From Bacillota bacterium (GTDB lineage: Bacteria; Bacillota; Clostridia; Lachnospirales; Lachnospiraceae): DNA of 64,000 nucleotides. Positions 1 through 7,666 of this stretch are shown here, in pieces. Positions within the stretch are counted from its first letter, which is position 1; each line of letters starts with the position of its first letter. The position numbers and the translations under genes were made by a program. The stretch is taken from the NCBI GenBank assembly GCA_023437715.1, contig JAEZFK010000028.1, positions 1 through 64,000 on the forward strand, given 5' to 3'. Below the pieces are notes generated by a model, which was given only the letters and a program-made list of their open reading frames with translations, made no database searches and was not told the DNA's origin.

Positions 1-212
1 ACCAATATCGATAGATTTTGAAAATGCACCCTTAGGGAGCTCTATTAAAGTTACCCTTTTTTACCATCGATATAAAAAAGAAATCTCTTGCTAATTTATA
101 CTTGACTTTTCATAGCTGGTCTCCTTAAAATAAATAAAAATGTTGGAACATTTTCATTATATCATAAAAATCCAAAAATTGGCATATTTTTCTGTATTTT
201 AACCGTCAGCAA
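1..212. other. Intergenic left edge, no gene seen
   Basis: AT-rich stretch between the left end of the window and the stop of the DUF2752 gene. I see no ORF, no tRNA-like fold and no convincing terminator. It may hold the 3' region of a gene outside the window. Confidence 0.4.
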
Positions 213-641
213 TCAGATTCCTAAGGCTTTCATCAGGCGCAGCAGAAAAGCCTGACTGTTAAATACATAAGGCTCCCGGAAAGGAAAGTACATTTTCATT
301 CTCACGATATAGACAGCAATTGATAGAAAAACAGTGGCTGCCAAAAGGATATCCGCCGCCTTTTTACCGCCTTTCCTGAAATAATTCACACGTATCTCAT
401 TCAGCAGACAGAAAAAAAGAAGAGGTGCGGATGGATTCATGTCCAGGCTTCCCAAAACATCCCCCTTTGTCAGCAAAATCACGGCCCTGGTTCCGCCGCA
501 GCCGGGGCAGGGAATGCCGAAAATTCCTTTCAAAAAGCAGATACCCCCTGTCATGGCCGTCATGGAAAGACAATAAAGGAGAAACAGGGCCAGAAACAAA
601 AGGGCTTTCCACACTCCCTTAATCTTTTTCGTATGATCCAT
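213..641 (-). CDS. DUF2752 family membrane protein
   Basis: A 142-residue membrane protein with the DUF2752 hallmark CPGCGGTRA after the first hydrophobic segment (about residues 13-32). Further hydrophobic segments lie near residues 70-85 and 97-112. A GGAGG ribosome site precedes the ATG. The family's function is not established. The conserved Cys-x-x-Cys-Gly-Gly-Thr-Arg motif suggests a structural or metal/redox role, but that is inference. It lies 11 bases downstream of the FliB-like gene and is probably co-transcribed with it. Confidence 0.85.
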   Translation of the reverse strand: MDHTKKIKGVWKALLFLALFLLYCLSMTAMTGGICFLKGIFGIPCPGCGGTRAVILLTKGDVLGSLDMNPSAPLLFFCLLNEIRVNYFRKGGKKAADILLAATVFLSIAVYIVRMKMYFPFREPYVFNSQAFLLRLMKALGI

Positions 642-652
642 GAAAGCGCCTC

Positions 653-1813
653 CTACAACAGCCGGAGGAGCTCATAAAGTCCAAAGACTTTATCGCTTCG
701 GAATATTTCCTCCAGGGTGTTCAGATTCTCCTCCGAATGCTCCACCTCTCTGGAATACTTTCCCGACAGCCGGGAAAAATCTTCAAATTCCAGGCTTCCT
801 CCATTTATTTTAAAAACAGCCTGAGCCATTTCCTCAATGAGAAGGGTGCTCACCACCGCCAGCTTTACCTTTGCATAAGGCCGGCCGTCATAGACGGCTC
901 CGCAGAAATAGGTGAAGATGAAATACACCATGAGCTGCTCGCGCCACAAATCCCACTGCCCTCTCCGCTCTTCCTTTTCCTCCAGATAGCAGGCAAATGC
1001 CTTTTTGTTCTCCTCATAGCTTTCCGCCCCATCCTCAAACAAAGCCTTTCTTAAGCCGTCCAAATATTGGGGCCAGTCCTTGCCCAGCACTTCCAGCTTA
1101 TTAAAAATGGAAAACAGTTCTTTCATCCTCTCCTGTCTCTTTTTGCCATCTGTGCGGTATTCCAAAAGCTTTTCCCCGATCCGTTCAGGAACAGACGCCC
1201 CCTTATAGCGGTCCAGCAGCTCATCGGTCCGGTAAAGCTCCTCCCGGCGGATTCTCCTCTGCATATCATGGGCGAAACCCAGAACCATGGCCATGCGCAG
1301 GCGGCAGTCAAGCTGCCTGTTTTGCAGAATGGAAAGGATCAGCTCCCTTGCATCCGTCAGCTTTGTAAACAGAAAGAAGTCAAAATCCGGGTATGACTCC
1401 TCTCTTTCCGTTTGCTTTGTAAGAAACCGCACAGGCTCCTCACAGCCCAGAATCAGCTTTGCCGCTTCCGGGCAGGAAAGAGACAGAGAGATCTCCCTGA
1501 CTCCCTCATACTCCTCGGTATGCCTGGGATAATCCCGGCATGTTTTGCACAGCATCTGAGGACCTGCTTCGCAGTAGAGATGGCAGAGGTTCTCTTCGTT
1601 GAGAAAAGCGCACCTGCCGGCGTACTGCTTAAAGGAGCCTTTCTTCCAGTCAACGGAATGGGAAAGCCGGCTTCCCAGCTCTCCTTTCTGCATCCGGTAT
1701 CGCTTCATGGAACGGTCGTCAATCATAATGGCCCAGCCTGCACAGCAGGTGTCCGGGCATTCTCCAGCCACACAGCGAAATTTATTATAATAATGAGGTA
1801 TGGTAAACTGCAT
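653..1813 (-). CDS. fliB: FliB-like flagellin lysine-N-methylase family protein
   Basis: 386 residues. The N-terminus carries the family's cysteine cluster: CVAGECPDTCCAGW, then GRCAFL..CHLYC and a CKTCRDYPR segment. This matches the FliB/YkgJ-type Cys-rich family annotated as flagellin lysine-N-methylase. The long helical C-terminus also fits. An AGGAG lies 9 bases before the ATG. No flagellin or flagellar gene is in this window, so the substrate cannot be judged from context. A related Cys-rich function is possible. The DUF2752 gene follows directly. Confidence 0.75.
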   Translation of the reverse strand: MQFTIPHYYNKFRCVAGECPDTCCAGWAIMIDDRSMKRYRMQKGELGSRLSHSVDWKKGSFKQYAGRCAFLNEENLCHLYCEAGPQMLCKTCRDYPRHTEEYEGVREISLSLSCPEAAKLILGCEEPVRFLTKQTEREESYPDFDFFLFTKLTDARELILSILQNRQLDCRLRMAMVLGFAHDMQRRIRREELYRTDELLDRYKGASVPERIGEKLLEYRTDGKKRQERMKELFSIFNKLEVLGKDWPQYLDGLRKALFEDGAESYEENKKAFACYLEEKEERRGQWDLWREQLMVYFIFTYFCGAVYDGRPYAKVKLAVVSTLLIEEMAQAVFKINGGSLEFEDFSRLSGKYSREVEHSEENLNTLEEIFRSDKVFGLYELLRLL

Positions 1814-1899
1814 AAATACGGCTCCTGCTTTCCGGTTATTTCCCTTTTATTTTTCAATTCCTCCATTTTACCAAATTTAAGAATATGGTTCAAGCCTAA

Positions 1900-1955
1900 A
1901 AAAGAGAAGCAGAAGCAAGGGCCCTGTTTTGCCCCTGCTTCTGCTTCTCTTTTTG
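1900..1955. terminator. Bidirectional terminator between fliB-like gene and PTS operon
   Basis: A very long hairpin: AAGAGAAGCAGAAGCA pairs with TGCTTCTGCTTCTCTT around a GC-rich loop. It has A-runs and T-runs on both sides and lies just after the stop of the EIICB gene on the minus strand. Confidence 0.85.
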
Positions 1956-1979
1956 CTTCTGTTTCGTTTGTCTCTGCAG

Positions 1980-3416
1980 TTATTTGCAAAGCTTCTTAAA
2001 TTCATCGGCTACGAACTGTACCTGTGTTCCTACGATTACCTGGACACTGGTCTTTCCTGGCCGGATAACGCCGGCAACTCCCGCCGATTTGATCTTCTTT
2101 TCATCTACCAGAGTATAATCCTTAATTTCCAGTCTCAGTCTGGTAATGCAGTTGTCAACGCTGGTAATATTGCTTTTTCCGCCGACGCCTTCCAGAATAA
2201 TGGAAGCCACCTGTGCATAATTGCTGTTGGTAAGGGTAACAACCTGTTCATCAATATCATCATCCTCACGTCCCGGGGTCTTAAAGTTGAACTTTAAGAT
2301 AGCGAAGCGGAATATGAAATAATAAACGGCACCGTAAACAACTCCTAACGGAATGATAAGCAGCGGATTTACAGCCATAGGAGCCTTAAAGCTTAAGAAC
2401 CAGTCGACAAAGCCTGCGCTGAAGTTAAAGCCTGCACGTACAGGAAGCAGGGAGCAGATAGTTAAGGAAATACCTGTTAAAATAGCGTGAATTAAGTATA
2501 AGCCTGGTGCAAGGAACATAAAAGCGAATTCCAGAGGTTCTGTTACACCTGTAAAGAAAGAACAGACTGCTGCTGCCAGCAATAAGCCATATGCAGTTTT
2601 CTTCTTTCCTGGCTTTGCGGTATGATACATAGCCAAAGCTGCTGCAGGAAGACCAAACATCATAACCGGGAAGAAACCTGTCATGTACTGACCGGTCTGG
2701 CCTAAAGTACCGGTGCCTGACCAGAAGTTGCCTAAATCGTTCACGCCTGCCACGTCAAACCAGAATACGGAATTCAGGGCGTGATGAAGACCGATTGGAA
2801 TCAACAAACGGTTTAAGAAACCGTAAATACCTGCACCGACAGCGCCTAAGCCCAGAATGCTCTCACCAAATCCAACCAGCCCGGTATATACTACCGGCCA
2901 TATGAAGAAAAGAACCAGACATGCTACCAAAGAAACGAGAGCCGTTACAATGGCAACCGACCGCTTGCCGCTGAAGAATGCCAGCGCATCGGGCAGCTTG
3001 GTGTTTTTAAATTTGTTATAGCAGGTAGCTCCGATAATACCGGAAACAATGCCGATAAACTGATTTCCGATCTTTCCGAAAGCGGCATTTACTTCGCTTA
3101 CATCAATGCCCTTTAACATGGCTACTACGCCTGGAGACAGAATGGTCTGGATCATCAGCCAGGAAACAAGAGCTGCCAGAGCCGATGTACCTTCATGGTC
3201 ATCTGCCATTCCTACGCCGACACCAATGGCAAACAGAATTGCCATGTTGTCAATGATCGCGCCTCCTGCTTTAATAAGAAAAGCAGCAATGGCACTGTTG
3301 GCTCCCCAGCCGGTGGGATCGATCCAGTAACCGATTCCCATGAGAATTCCCGCCGCAGGCAGACATGCTACCGGAAGCATCAATGATCTCCCCAGTTTTT
3401 GCAAATACTTCATCAT
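1980..3416 (-). CDS. nagE: PTS sugar transporter EIICB, N-acetylglucosamine (NagE) type
   Basis: Membrane permease (EIIC) fused to a C-terminal EIIB domain, importing and phosphorylating a hexose or amino sugar. The EIIC part covers about residues 1-385 and contains the glucose-superfamily loop FLNRLLIPIGLHHALNSVFWF, closest in my memory to NagE proteins. The GVTEPLEF motif is present. The EIIB phosphorylation cysteine is in DNCITRLRL (about Cys423), and there is no fused EIIA. I chose the MMKYLQKLGR start (AAAGGGG upstream). An upstream in-frame ATG at 3455 with AGGAAGAG is an alternative. It is the last gene of the operon with the antiterminator, EIIA and HPr genes. Glucose specificity cannot be excluded. 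Confidence 0.8.
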   Translation of the reverse strand: MMKYLQKLGRSLMLPVACLPAAGILMGIGYWIDPTGWGANSAIAAFLIKAGGAIIDNMAILFAIGVGVGMADDHEGTSALAALVSWLMIQTILSPGVVAMLKGIDVSEVNAAFGKIGNQFIGIVSGIIGATCYNKFKNTKLPDALAFFSGKRSVAIVTALVSLVACLVLFFIWPVVYTGLVGFGESILGLGAVGAGIYGFLNRLLIPIGLHHALNSVFWFDVAGVNDLGNFWSGTGTLGQTGQYMTGFFPVMMFGLPAAALAMYHTAKPGKKKTAYGLLLAAAVCSFFTGVTEPLEFAFMFLAPGLYLIHAILTGISLTICSLLPVRAGFNFSAGFVDWFLSFKAPMAVNPLLIIPLGVVYGAVYYFIFRFAILKFNFKTPGREDDDIDEQVVTLTNSNYAQVASIILEGVGGKSNITSVDNCITRLRLEIKDYTLVDEKKIKSAGVAGVIRPGKTSVQVIVGTQVQFVADEFKKLCK

Positions 3417-3488
3417 AATAAAGAAAACCCCTTTCTTTTTTGTCCTGCCGGACATTTTTATCTCTTCCTGCAAAAATGCAGGTTCAGA

Positions 3489-3743
3489 TCACATACTCTC
3501 CAAAACGGACTTAACCCCAACAGAGGCGGCCTCCTCATCCTCTCCGTCAAACCGGAAGAGGACCTCCCCTCCGCCCATAACTCCCAGTCCTATGAGCGAT
3601 AAAAGACTTTTACAGTCCGCTTTGTCTGATTCCCATTGGGCCTCAATGTTGCAGGCGTATTTCCTGGCTTCCATAAAAATTAAGGAAGCCGACCTGGCGT
3701 GAAGCCCCATAGGATCTTTTATATAAAATAAATACTCCCTCAT
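3489..3743 (-). CDS. HPr family phosphocarrier protein
   Basis: 84 residues with the HPr active site GLHARSAS (His15) and a regulatory-site segment KADCKSLLSLIGLGV whose serine falls at position 46, as in classical HPr. It accepts phosphate from EI and passes it to EIIA. Pro-18 of the usual HARPA motif is replaced by Ser (HARSA), which marks it as a paralogue. It sits inside the PTS operon between EIIA and EIICB, so it is probably dedicated to this transporter. No EI gene is in the window. Confidence 0.9.
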   Translation of the reverse strand: MREYLFYIKDPMGLHARSASLIFMEARKYACNIEAQWESDKADCKSLLSLIGLGVMGGGEVLFRFDGEDEEAASVGVKSVLESM

Positions 3744-3751
3744 TCAATCAC

Positions 3752-4246
3752 CTACAATTCAATGATCGGATCAAGCTCCTTTACCTGAATTCCCGTATGG
3801 CACTCCATCTCAGGATAATTAGCCGTATTGCATATAATAACCGGCGTTATTACATCATATCCTGCTCCCTTTATGGCATCCATATCAAATTCCAGGAGAA
3901 GCTCTCCTGCTTTTACCCGGTCTCCCTGCTTTTTATAAGAGGTATAATGCTCCCCTTTTAAGTTAACCGTATCCAGTCCTACATGAACAATGATTTCCGC
4001 GCCCTGGTTGGTGGTAATGCTGACCGCATGCTTTGTCTCAAACATGACCGTCAGGACACCGTCTGCCGGCGCTACGACTCTCCCTTTTGCAGGAATAATG
4101 GCAACTCCCTTTCCCAGAATCTCCTGGCTGAACGTGGGGTCACTGACCTGGCTTAATGGTACTGCCTCTCCTTCTACCGGCGACAGGATCTTTTCCCTCC
4201 CGGCTTCGTCGTTTCCTCCAAAAATTTTTTTCAATGAACCAAACAT
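3752..4246 (-). CDS. crr: PTS EIIA, glucose family (Crr-like)
   Basis: Soluble phosphocarrier of about 164 residues that hands phosphate from HPr to the EIIB domain encoded downstream. Active-site His88 lies in IIVHVGLDTV, and the partner His73 lies in ETKHAVSI, matching His90/His75 of E. coli EIIA-Glc. The MFGSLKKIFG start was chosen because AGGAG precedes it and family members begin this way; the longer upstream reading is not family-like. The HPr gene follows 8 bases later. Confidence 0.9.
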   Translation of the reverse strand: MFGSLKKIFGGNDEAGREKILSPVEGEAVPLSQVSDPTFSQEILGKGVAIIPAKGRVVAPADGVLTVMFETKHAVSITTNQGAEIIVHVGLDTVNLKGEHYTSYKKQGDRVKAGELLLEFDMDAIKGAGYDVITPVIICNTANYPEMECHTGIQVKELDPIIEL

Positions 4247-4352
4247 AATGTGTGTTCTCCTTTCATATTTATTGTCCACGTATTTTGGACATACAGGTAT
4301 ACCCAATGGTGTCTTCTTATTATTGCCCATGTACACCCTTAGGATACTTCTT

Positions 4353-5180
4353 CTACAGTCTCAGCCTCTTAATGTGGACCGCCAGATAGGCGGTTTCCTC
4401 TTCTGTCACGTTGTGGTGATAGGTTTCCAGAATGTAATCCTTAATTTTTAAGCTGCACGCATACTCTTCCGGATACATTCCGGATATCAGCTGGTTAAAA
4501 TCCGTATTGCCGCTGTCCAGCAGCTCCTTTGCAACGATCCGCTGGGCCAGAAATCTCAAATGGGTGACGAAGCGCTGGTAATTTAAAGAGGCTTCGTTCG
4601 GCCTCATGGTAAAGTACTCTTTTACAATCTGCACCACGTTCTGAATCAGGGTCGTGATGTCAATGGTATCCCGCATGGCCGTATTGAACTCTGCGTTTAC
4701 GATGTGAAGGGCAATGAAGCCCGCCTCATCCACCGGAAATTTCACATCCAGCTTCCGCTCGATCAAAGCCACGGCGTATTCTCCCACCAGATACTCTTCC
4801 TTATAGAATGTCTTTATCTCATTTAAAAGAGGATTCCTGAAAACCATCTTTTCCTGAAAACGGTATATGGCAAAGCTGATATGGTCCGTCAGGGTAATAT
4901 AGATATTCTGATTTAAGCTCCTGTTTAAAACGCTTTTGGCGTAATTGATAATCTCTGTGGAAACCTGGATATGCTCAAGAGGGAGATTTACCACCAACTC
5001 TTTGAACTTATCAATGCTTCCCTGGCCGTCCAGACGGAATACTTTTTCGATCTTGTCCTCCGGGATTTCCTTTCCGGGCTTTGCCCCGAATCCGATCCCT
5101 CTTCCCATAACAACGACTTCTTTTCCATCCGGCTCCATCGCGCTGACAATATTATTATTGATGATTTTGTCAATTTTCAT
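4353..5180 (-). CDS. licT: BglG/LicT family transcriptional antiterminator
   Basis: About 275 residues. The N-terminal RNA-binding CAT domain (MKIDKIINNNIVSAM, residues 1-55) is followed by two PRD domains with the conserved phosphorylation histidines (TDHISFAIYR, ALHIVNAE, HLRFLAQR, VHIKRL). The family binds a RAT hairpin in nascent RNA and prevents terminator formation when sugar is available. The ATG follows GGTGGGG and lies directly downstream of a RAT/terminator pair, so the gene controls its own transcript and, by read-through, the EIIA-HPr-EIICB genes. Whether it is LicT- or GlcT-like in sugar specificity is open. Confidence 0.9.
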   Translation of the reverse strand: MKIDKIINNNIVSAMEPDGKEVVVMGRGIGFGAKPGKEIPEDKIEKVFRLDGQGSIDKFKELVVNLPLEHIQVSTEIINYAKSVLNRSLNQNIYITLTDHISFAIYRFQEKMVFRNPLLNEIKTFYKEEYLVGEYAVALIERKLDVKFPVDEAGFIALHIVNAEFNTAMRDTIDITTLIQNVVQIVKEYFTMRPNEASLNYQRFVTHLRFLAQRIVAKELLDSGNTDFNQLISGMYPEEYACSLKIKDYILETYHHNVTEEETAYLAVHIKRLRL

Positions 5181-5199
5181 AAATGCCCCACCTGTAAGT

Positions 5200-5259
5200 A
5201 AAAAAACCAATTTCGACCACGAAAATAACATGTTATTTTCTATAATCAAAATTGGTTTT
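5200..5259 (-). terminator. Conditional terminator overlapping RAT, upstream of licT
   Basis: AAAACCAATTT near the 5' side pairs with AAATTGGTTTT, followed by a T-run. The loop encloses a perfect 20-base palindrome (5221-5240, GAAAATAACA/TGTTATTTTC). The 5' arm of this hairpin overlaps the 3' end of the RAT, so the two folds exclude each other. Confidence 0.85.
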
Positions 5260-5281
5260 GCCTGCTTTCCAGTAACAATCC
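5254..5281 (-). promoter_or_regulatory. Ribonucleic antiterminator (RAT) site of LicT/BglG type
   Basis: On the minus strand this 28-base stretch starts GGATTGTTACTG and ends GCAGGCAAAACC, which is the classical LicT/SacT/BglG RAT pattern. Binding of the antiterminator would block the overlapping terminator. It lies about 75 bases before licT, giving autoregulation of the whole PTS operon. Confidence 0.9.
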
Positions 5282-5382
5282 ACTCACTATGAACTTTACT
5301 TAAACTATACCAGTCTTTTTCAGAAAAGTCAATGAATTTTTTACTATAAAGCTCCGAATTCTTCACGGAACGCAAAAATTCG

Positions 5383-5757
5383 CTATTTTCCTTTCCGCTC
5401 AAACTCTGCTTTCAGCTTTTCCAGGGCCTTTTTTTCCAGCCTGGATACATAGGATCTGGATATGCCCATTAATTCCGAGATCTCCCTCTGGGTGTATTCC
5501 TTTCCCCCGTGCAGTCCATACCTCATGCCAATGATCATCTTTTCATTGTCCTTAAGGCAGCTGTCAAAGGCTTCATACAATTCCTTGATATCCTGTTTCA
5601 ATATAATGGTTTCCAGGGCCTCTTTATTCTCCATTTCAATGACGTCAACGAGGCTTACGGTTTCTCCATCCTTGTCTATTCCGATGGGTTCAAACAAAGA
5701 GACTTCTTTTGAATATTTTTTATTTGCACGAAGAAGCATCAGGATCTCGTTTGCCAT
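5383..5757 (-). CDS. sigK: SigK C-terminal part (split sporulation sigma factor gene)
   Basis: Encodes the C-terminal part of the late mother-cell sigma factor. It begins in the region 2 motif (ANEILMLLRANKK) and continues through KEVSLFEPIGIDKDG, then sigma region 4 with the helix-turn-helix YTQREISELMGISRSYVSRLEKKALEKL. Nothing of the first 88 residues is here; these lie at 11512-11777 on the same strand. The local ATG at 5757 has no ribosome site, so the piece is probably silent until DNA rearrangement. Joining at AAA (5750-5752 with 11512-11514) gives CVENEILMLLR in frame and a product of about 210 residues. A shared ATCCT (5741-5745) is an alternative crossover. Confidence 0.9.
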   Translation of the reverse strand: MANEILMLLRANKKYSKEVSLFEPIGIDKDGETVSLVDVIEMENKEALETIILKQDIKELYEAFDSCLKDNEKMIIGMRYGLHGGKEYTQREISELMGISRSYVSRLEKKALEKLKAEFERKGK

Positions 5758-7423
5758 AGTCACATGACGGCTCCTCCGAGCCTGCAAAATACAGGTGGAC
5801 ATTTTCCCCGTCCCACACAGCCTTTTTCACAAGGGCGCGGATAGCCGCCCTTTTCTGCCGGACATCCATGACGTCCACGGTTTCCCGGAATGTGAAAAGA
5901 GTCTCTTTAATCCGCTGAAACTCCAGCGCCGAAAGCTCCCGCTCCATGGCCTCCTCTTCCAGCTCCTGAATTCTGTTTTCCGTCTCTTCTTTCCGTTTAT
6001 GGAGCTCCTGAATCTGCTTTAGGATGTACTCCTCAGCCTCCGTTCCTCTGGCTTTTCCAAGAGAGGAGACCAGGCCGGCGATTTCGCTTTCGGTATCCCG
6101 GGCCTCCTGGACGAGGCGCAGCCTGCGGCACTCAAATTCCGGCAAATCCTGCTCCAGGGTCTTTCTGCTCTTGTTTGACTGCTTTAGAAACTCGTTGTCA
6201 TCCTCGGATATTTTTTTGATTTCTTCTATGACCAGCTTATCAAGCAAGTTTCCATTTACATTTTTCATGGTGCAGCACTCCATGCGGCTTCTTTCTTTCA
6301 TGGAGCAGAGATAGGAGTATATCTGCTCCCCTTCCCCGTTGCTCCGCCCCGAAAGCTTAGGCCTCATACGCTCCCCGCAGGAGCCGCAAAAGAGGAGCCC
6401 GGACAGCAGCGCCACATTGCTTCTGGGCTTTCGGTAGCTTTTGGACTTATTCTGGTCCAGGAGTCTCTGGACACTGACCCACACGGAGCCGGGTACCATG
6501 CTCTCATGCTTTCCCACCGAAACAATCCACTCATCCATACTCTTTGCTTCATGGGCCTTCCCCTGCTTCTGCAAGGTGCGGTTGTAGGCCATGATCCCCC
6601 GGGTGCCGTCAAACTTTTCTCTTTCCGCCCATAGATCCACGTTTTTTTCCAGAAAGTATTCATAGGTTTCCCGGTCCGCACAGGCGTAAACCGGATTGGA
6701 CAGTATTCCCTTGACTGCGAAACGGCTGAATAACCGGCCGCATTTTGTCCTGTACCCGTTTTGGATCAAATAGGTCTCTGTCTGAGTCAGAGAACCCGTT
6801 TCCAGGAACTTCCGGTAGATCAGCCTTACCAGCCTGGCTTCCTCGGGAACCATCCGCAGCTTAAAAGCCTTTTTCACCTTGCCGTCAATGGTTACCGTTG
6901 ACTCACCCTCCGACCGGTAGCCCGTAGGTGTATTTCCCCCAAGCCATCTTCCGCTTTTGGAAAGCTCGTGCATATTATCCCGGATTCGTTCCGCTATGGT
7001 TTCCCTTTCCAGCTGGGAAAATACGGATGCAATATACATCATGGCTCTTCCCATGGGGGAAGAGGTGTCAAACTGTTCTTTTATGGAAATGAAAGAAATA
7101 TGGAGCCCGTTCAGTTCCTCAATGAGATTGGCAAAGTCACCGATGTCGCGGCTTATCCTGTCCAGCCGGTAGCAGACGATGGACGTAAATTTCCTTTTCC
7201 TGGCTTCCTGCATCATTTTTTTAAATTGAGGGCGCTCAAGATTTCCCCCGGAAAAGCCTTCATCCTCATAAACAAAGGCATTTTCTGCAAGGTCTTTGCC
7301 GAAATGGCCGGAAATATACTGCCTGCACAGCTCAATCTGGTTCTCAATGCTTTCTCCTTTTCCGGTAAATTTCGATTTTCTCGAATAGATCGCCAATTGG
7401 CCCTTCTGTTCCTCCACCGGCAT
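5720..7423 (-). CDS. spoIVCA: Large serine recombinase, sigK element excisionase (SpoIVCA type)
   Basis: About 567 residues. The resolvase/invertase catalytic domain begins with the active-site motif YSRKS (Ser17) and contains YRLDRISRD and SQLERETIAERI. Then come the recombinase domain, a zinc ribbon (CGSCG...CCTM) and a long coiled coil (about 420-500). It appears intact. The family makes double-strand breaks at short att sites and rejoins them; SpoIVCA removes the skin element from sigK. The C-terminus reads across the predicted crossover into the sigK half (last ten codons), so excision would alter its end. Start is uncertain: ATG at 7423 directly abuts AAAGGGGG, and a GTG two codons later is better spaced. 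Confidence 0.88.
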   Translation of the reverse strand: MPVEEQKGQLAIYSRKSKFTGKGESIENQIELCRQYISGHFGKDLAENAFVYEDEGFSGGNLERPQFKKMMQEARKRKFTSIVCYRLDRISRDIGDFANLIEELNGLHISFISIKEQFDTSSPMGRAMMYIASVFSQLERETIAERIRDNMHELSKSGRWLGGNTPTGYRSEGESTVTIDGKVKKAFKLRMVPEEARLVRLIYRKFLETGSLTQTETYLIQNGYRTKCGRLFSRFAVKGILSNPVYACADRETYEYFLEKNVDLWAEREKFDGTRGIMAYNRTLQKQGKAHEAKSMDEWIVSVGKHESMVPGSVWVSVQRLLDQNKSKSYRKPRSNVALLSGLLFCGSCGERMRPKLSGRSNGEGEQIYSYLCSMKERSRMECCTMKNVNGNLLDKLVIEEIKKISEDDNEFLKQSNKSRKTLEQDLPEFECRRLRLVQEARDTESEIAGLVSSLGKARGTEAEEYILKQIQELHKRKEETENRIQELEEEAMERELSALEFQRIKETLFTFRETVDVMDVRQKRAAIRALVKKAVWDGENVHLYFAGSEEPSCDYGKRDPDASSCK

Positions 7424-7492
7424 CCCCCTTTGCCACATACCGGACACGCCGGACATCATACAATATACAAACCCCACATCCGGAGCCTCCCA

Positions 7493-7666
7493 ATGAATCT
7501 CATCCCCCATTACCCGAAAACCGACGAAAAGAAAAAGGAATTAAGCAGAAAGGCCGCTCTCATCCACAGCCAGGCCATTTTCCAGTCCATCGGACAGCTT
7601 TCCTGTCCCAATGACCAGAAGCAGGCTCTCCTCGGGGCAATTCTGGATGAAAGGATGAAGAGCTAA
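7493..7666 (+). CDS. Small hypothetical protein, candidate recombination directionality factor
   Basis: A 57-residue, highly charged, helix-prone protein (MNLIPHYPKTDEKKKELSRK...ILDERMKS), divergent from the recombinase and about 70 bases from its start. A GGAG lies 7 bases before the ATG. Its stop overlaps the hydrogenase large-subunit stop on the other strand by 3 bases. I do not recognise the family. Skin-type recombinases need a small directionality factor for excision, and position and size make this the best candidate in the element. That role is inference only. It could also be a chance ORF. Confidence 0.45.
   Translation: MNLIPHYPKTDEKKKELSRKAALIHSQAIFQSIGQLSCPNDQKQALLGAILDERMKS

Noticed and set aside
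5741..5745. Shared ATCCT as the sigK crossover core
   Set aside because: Also in frame, but it gives ENGILM in place of the nearly invariant ENEILM. The shared AAA two codons upstream is preferred; not fully excluded.
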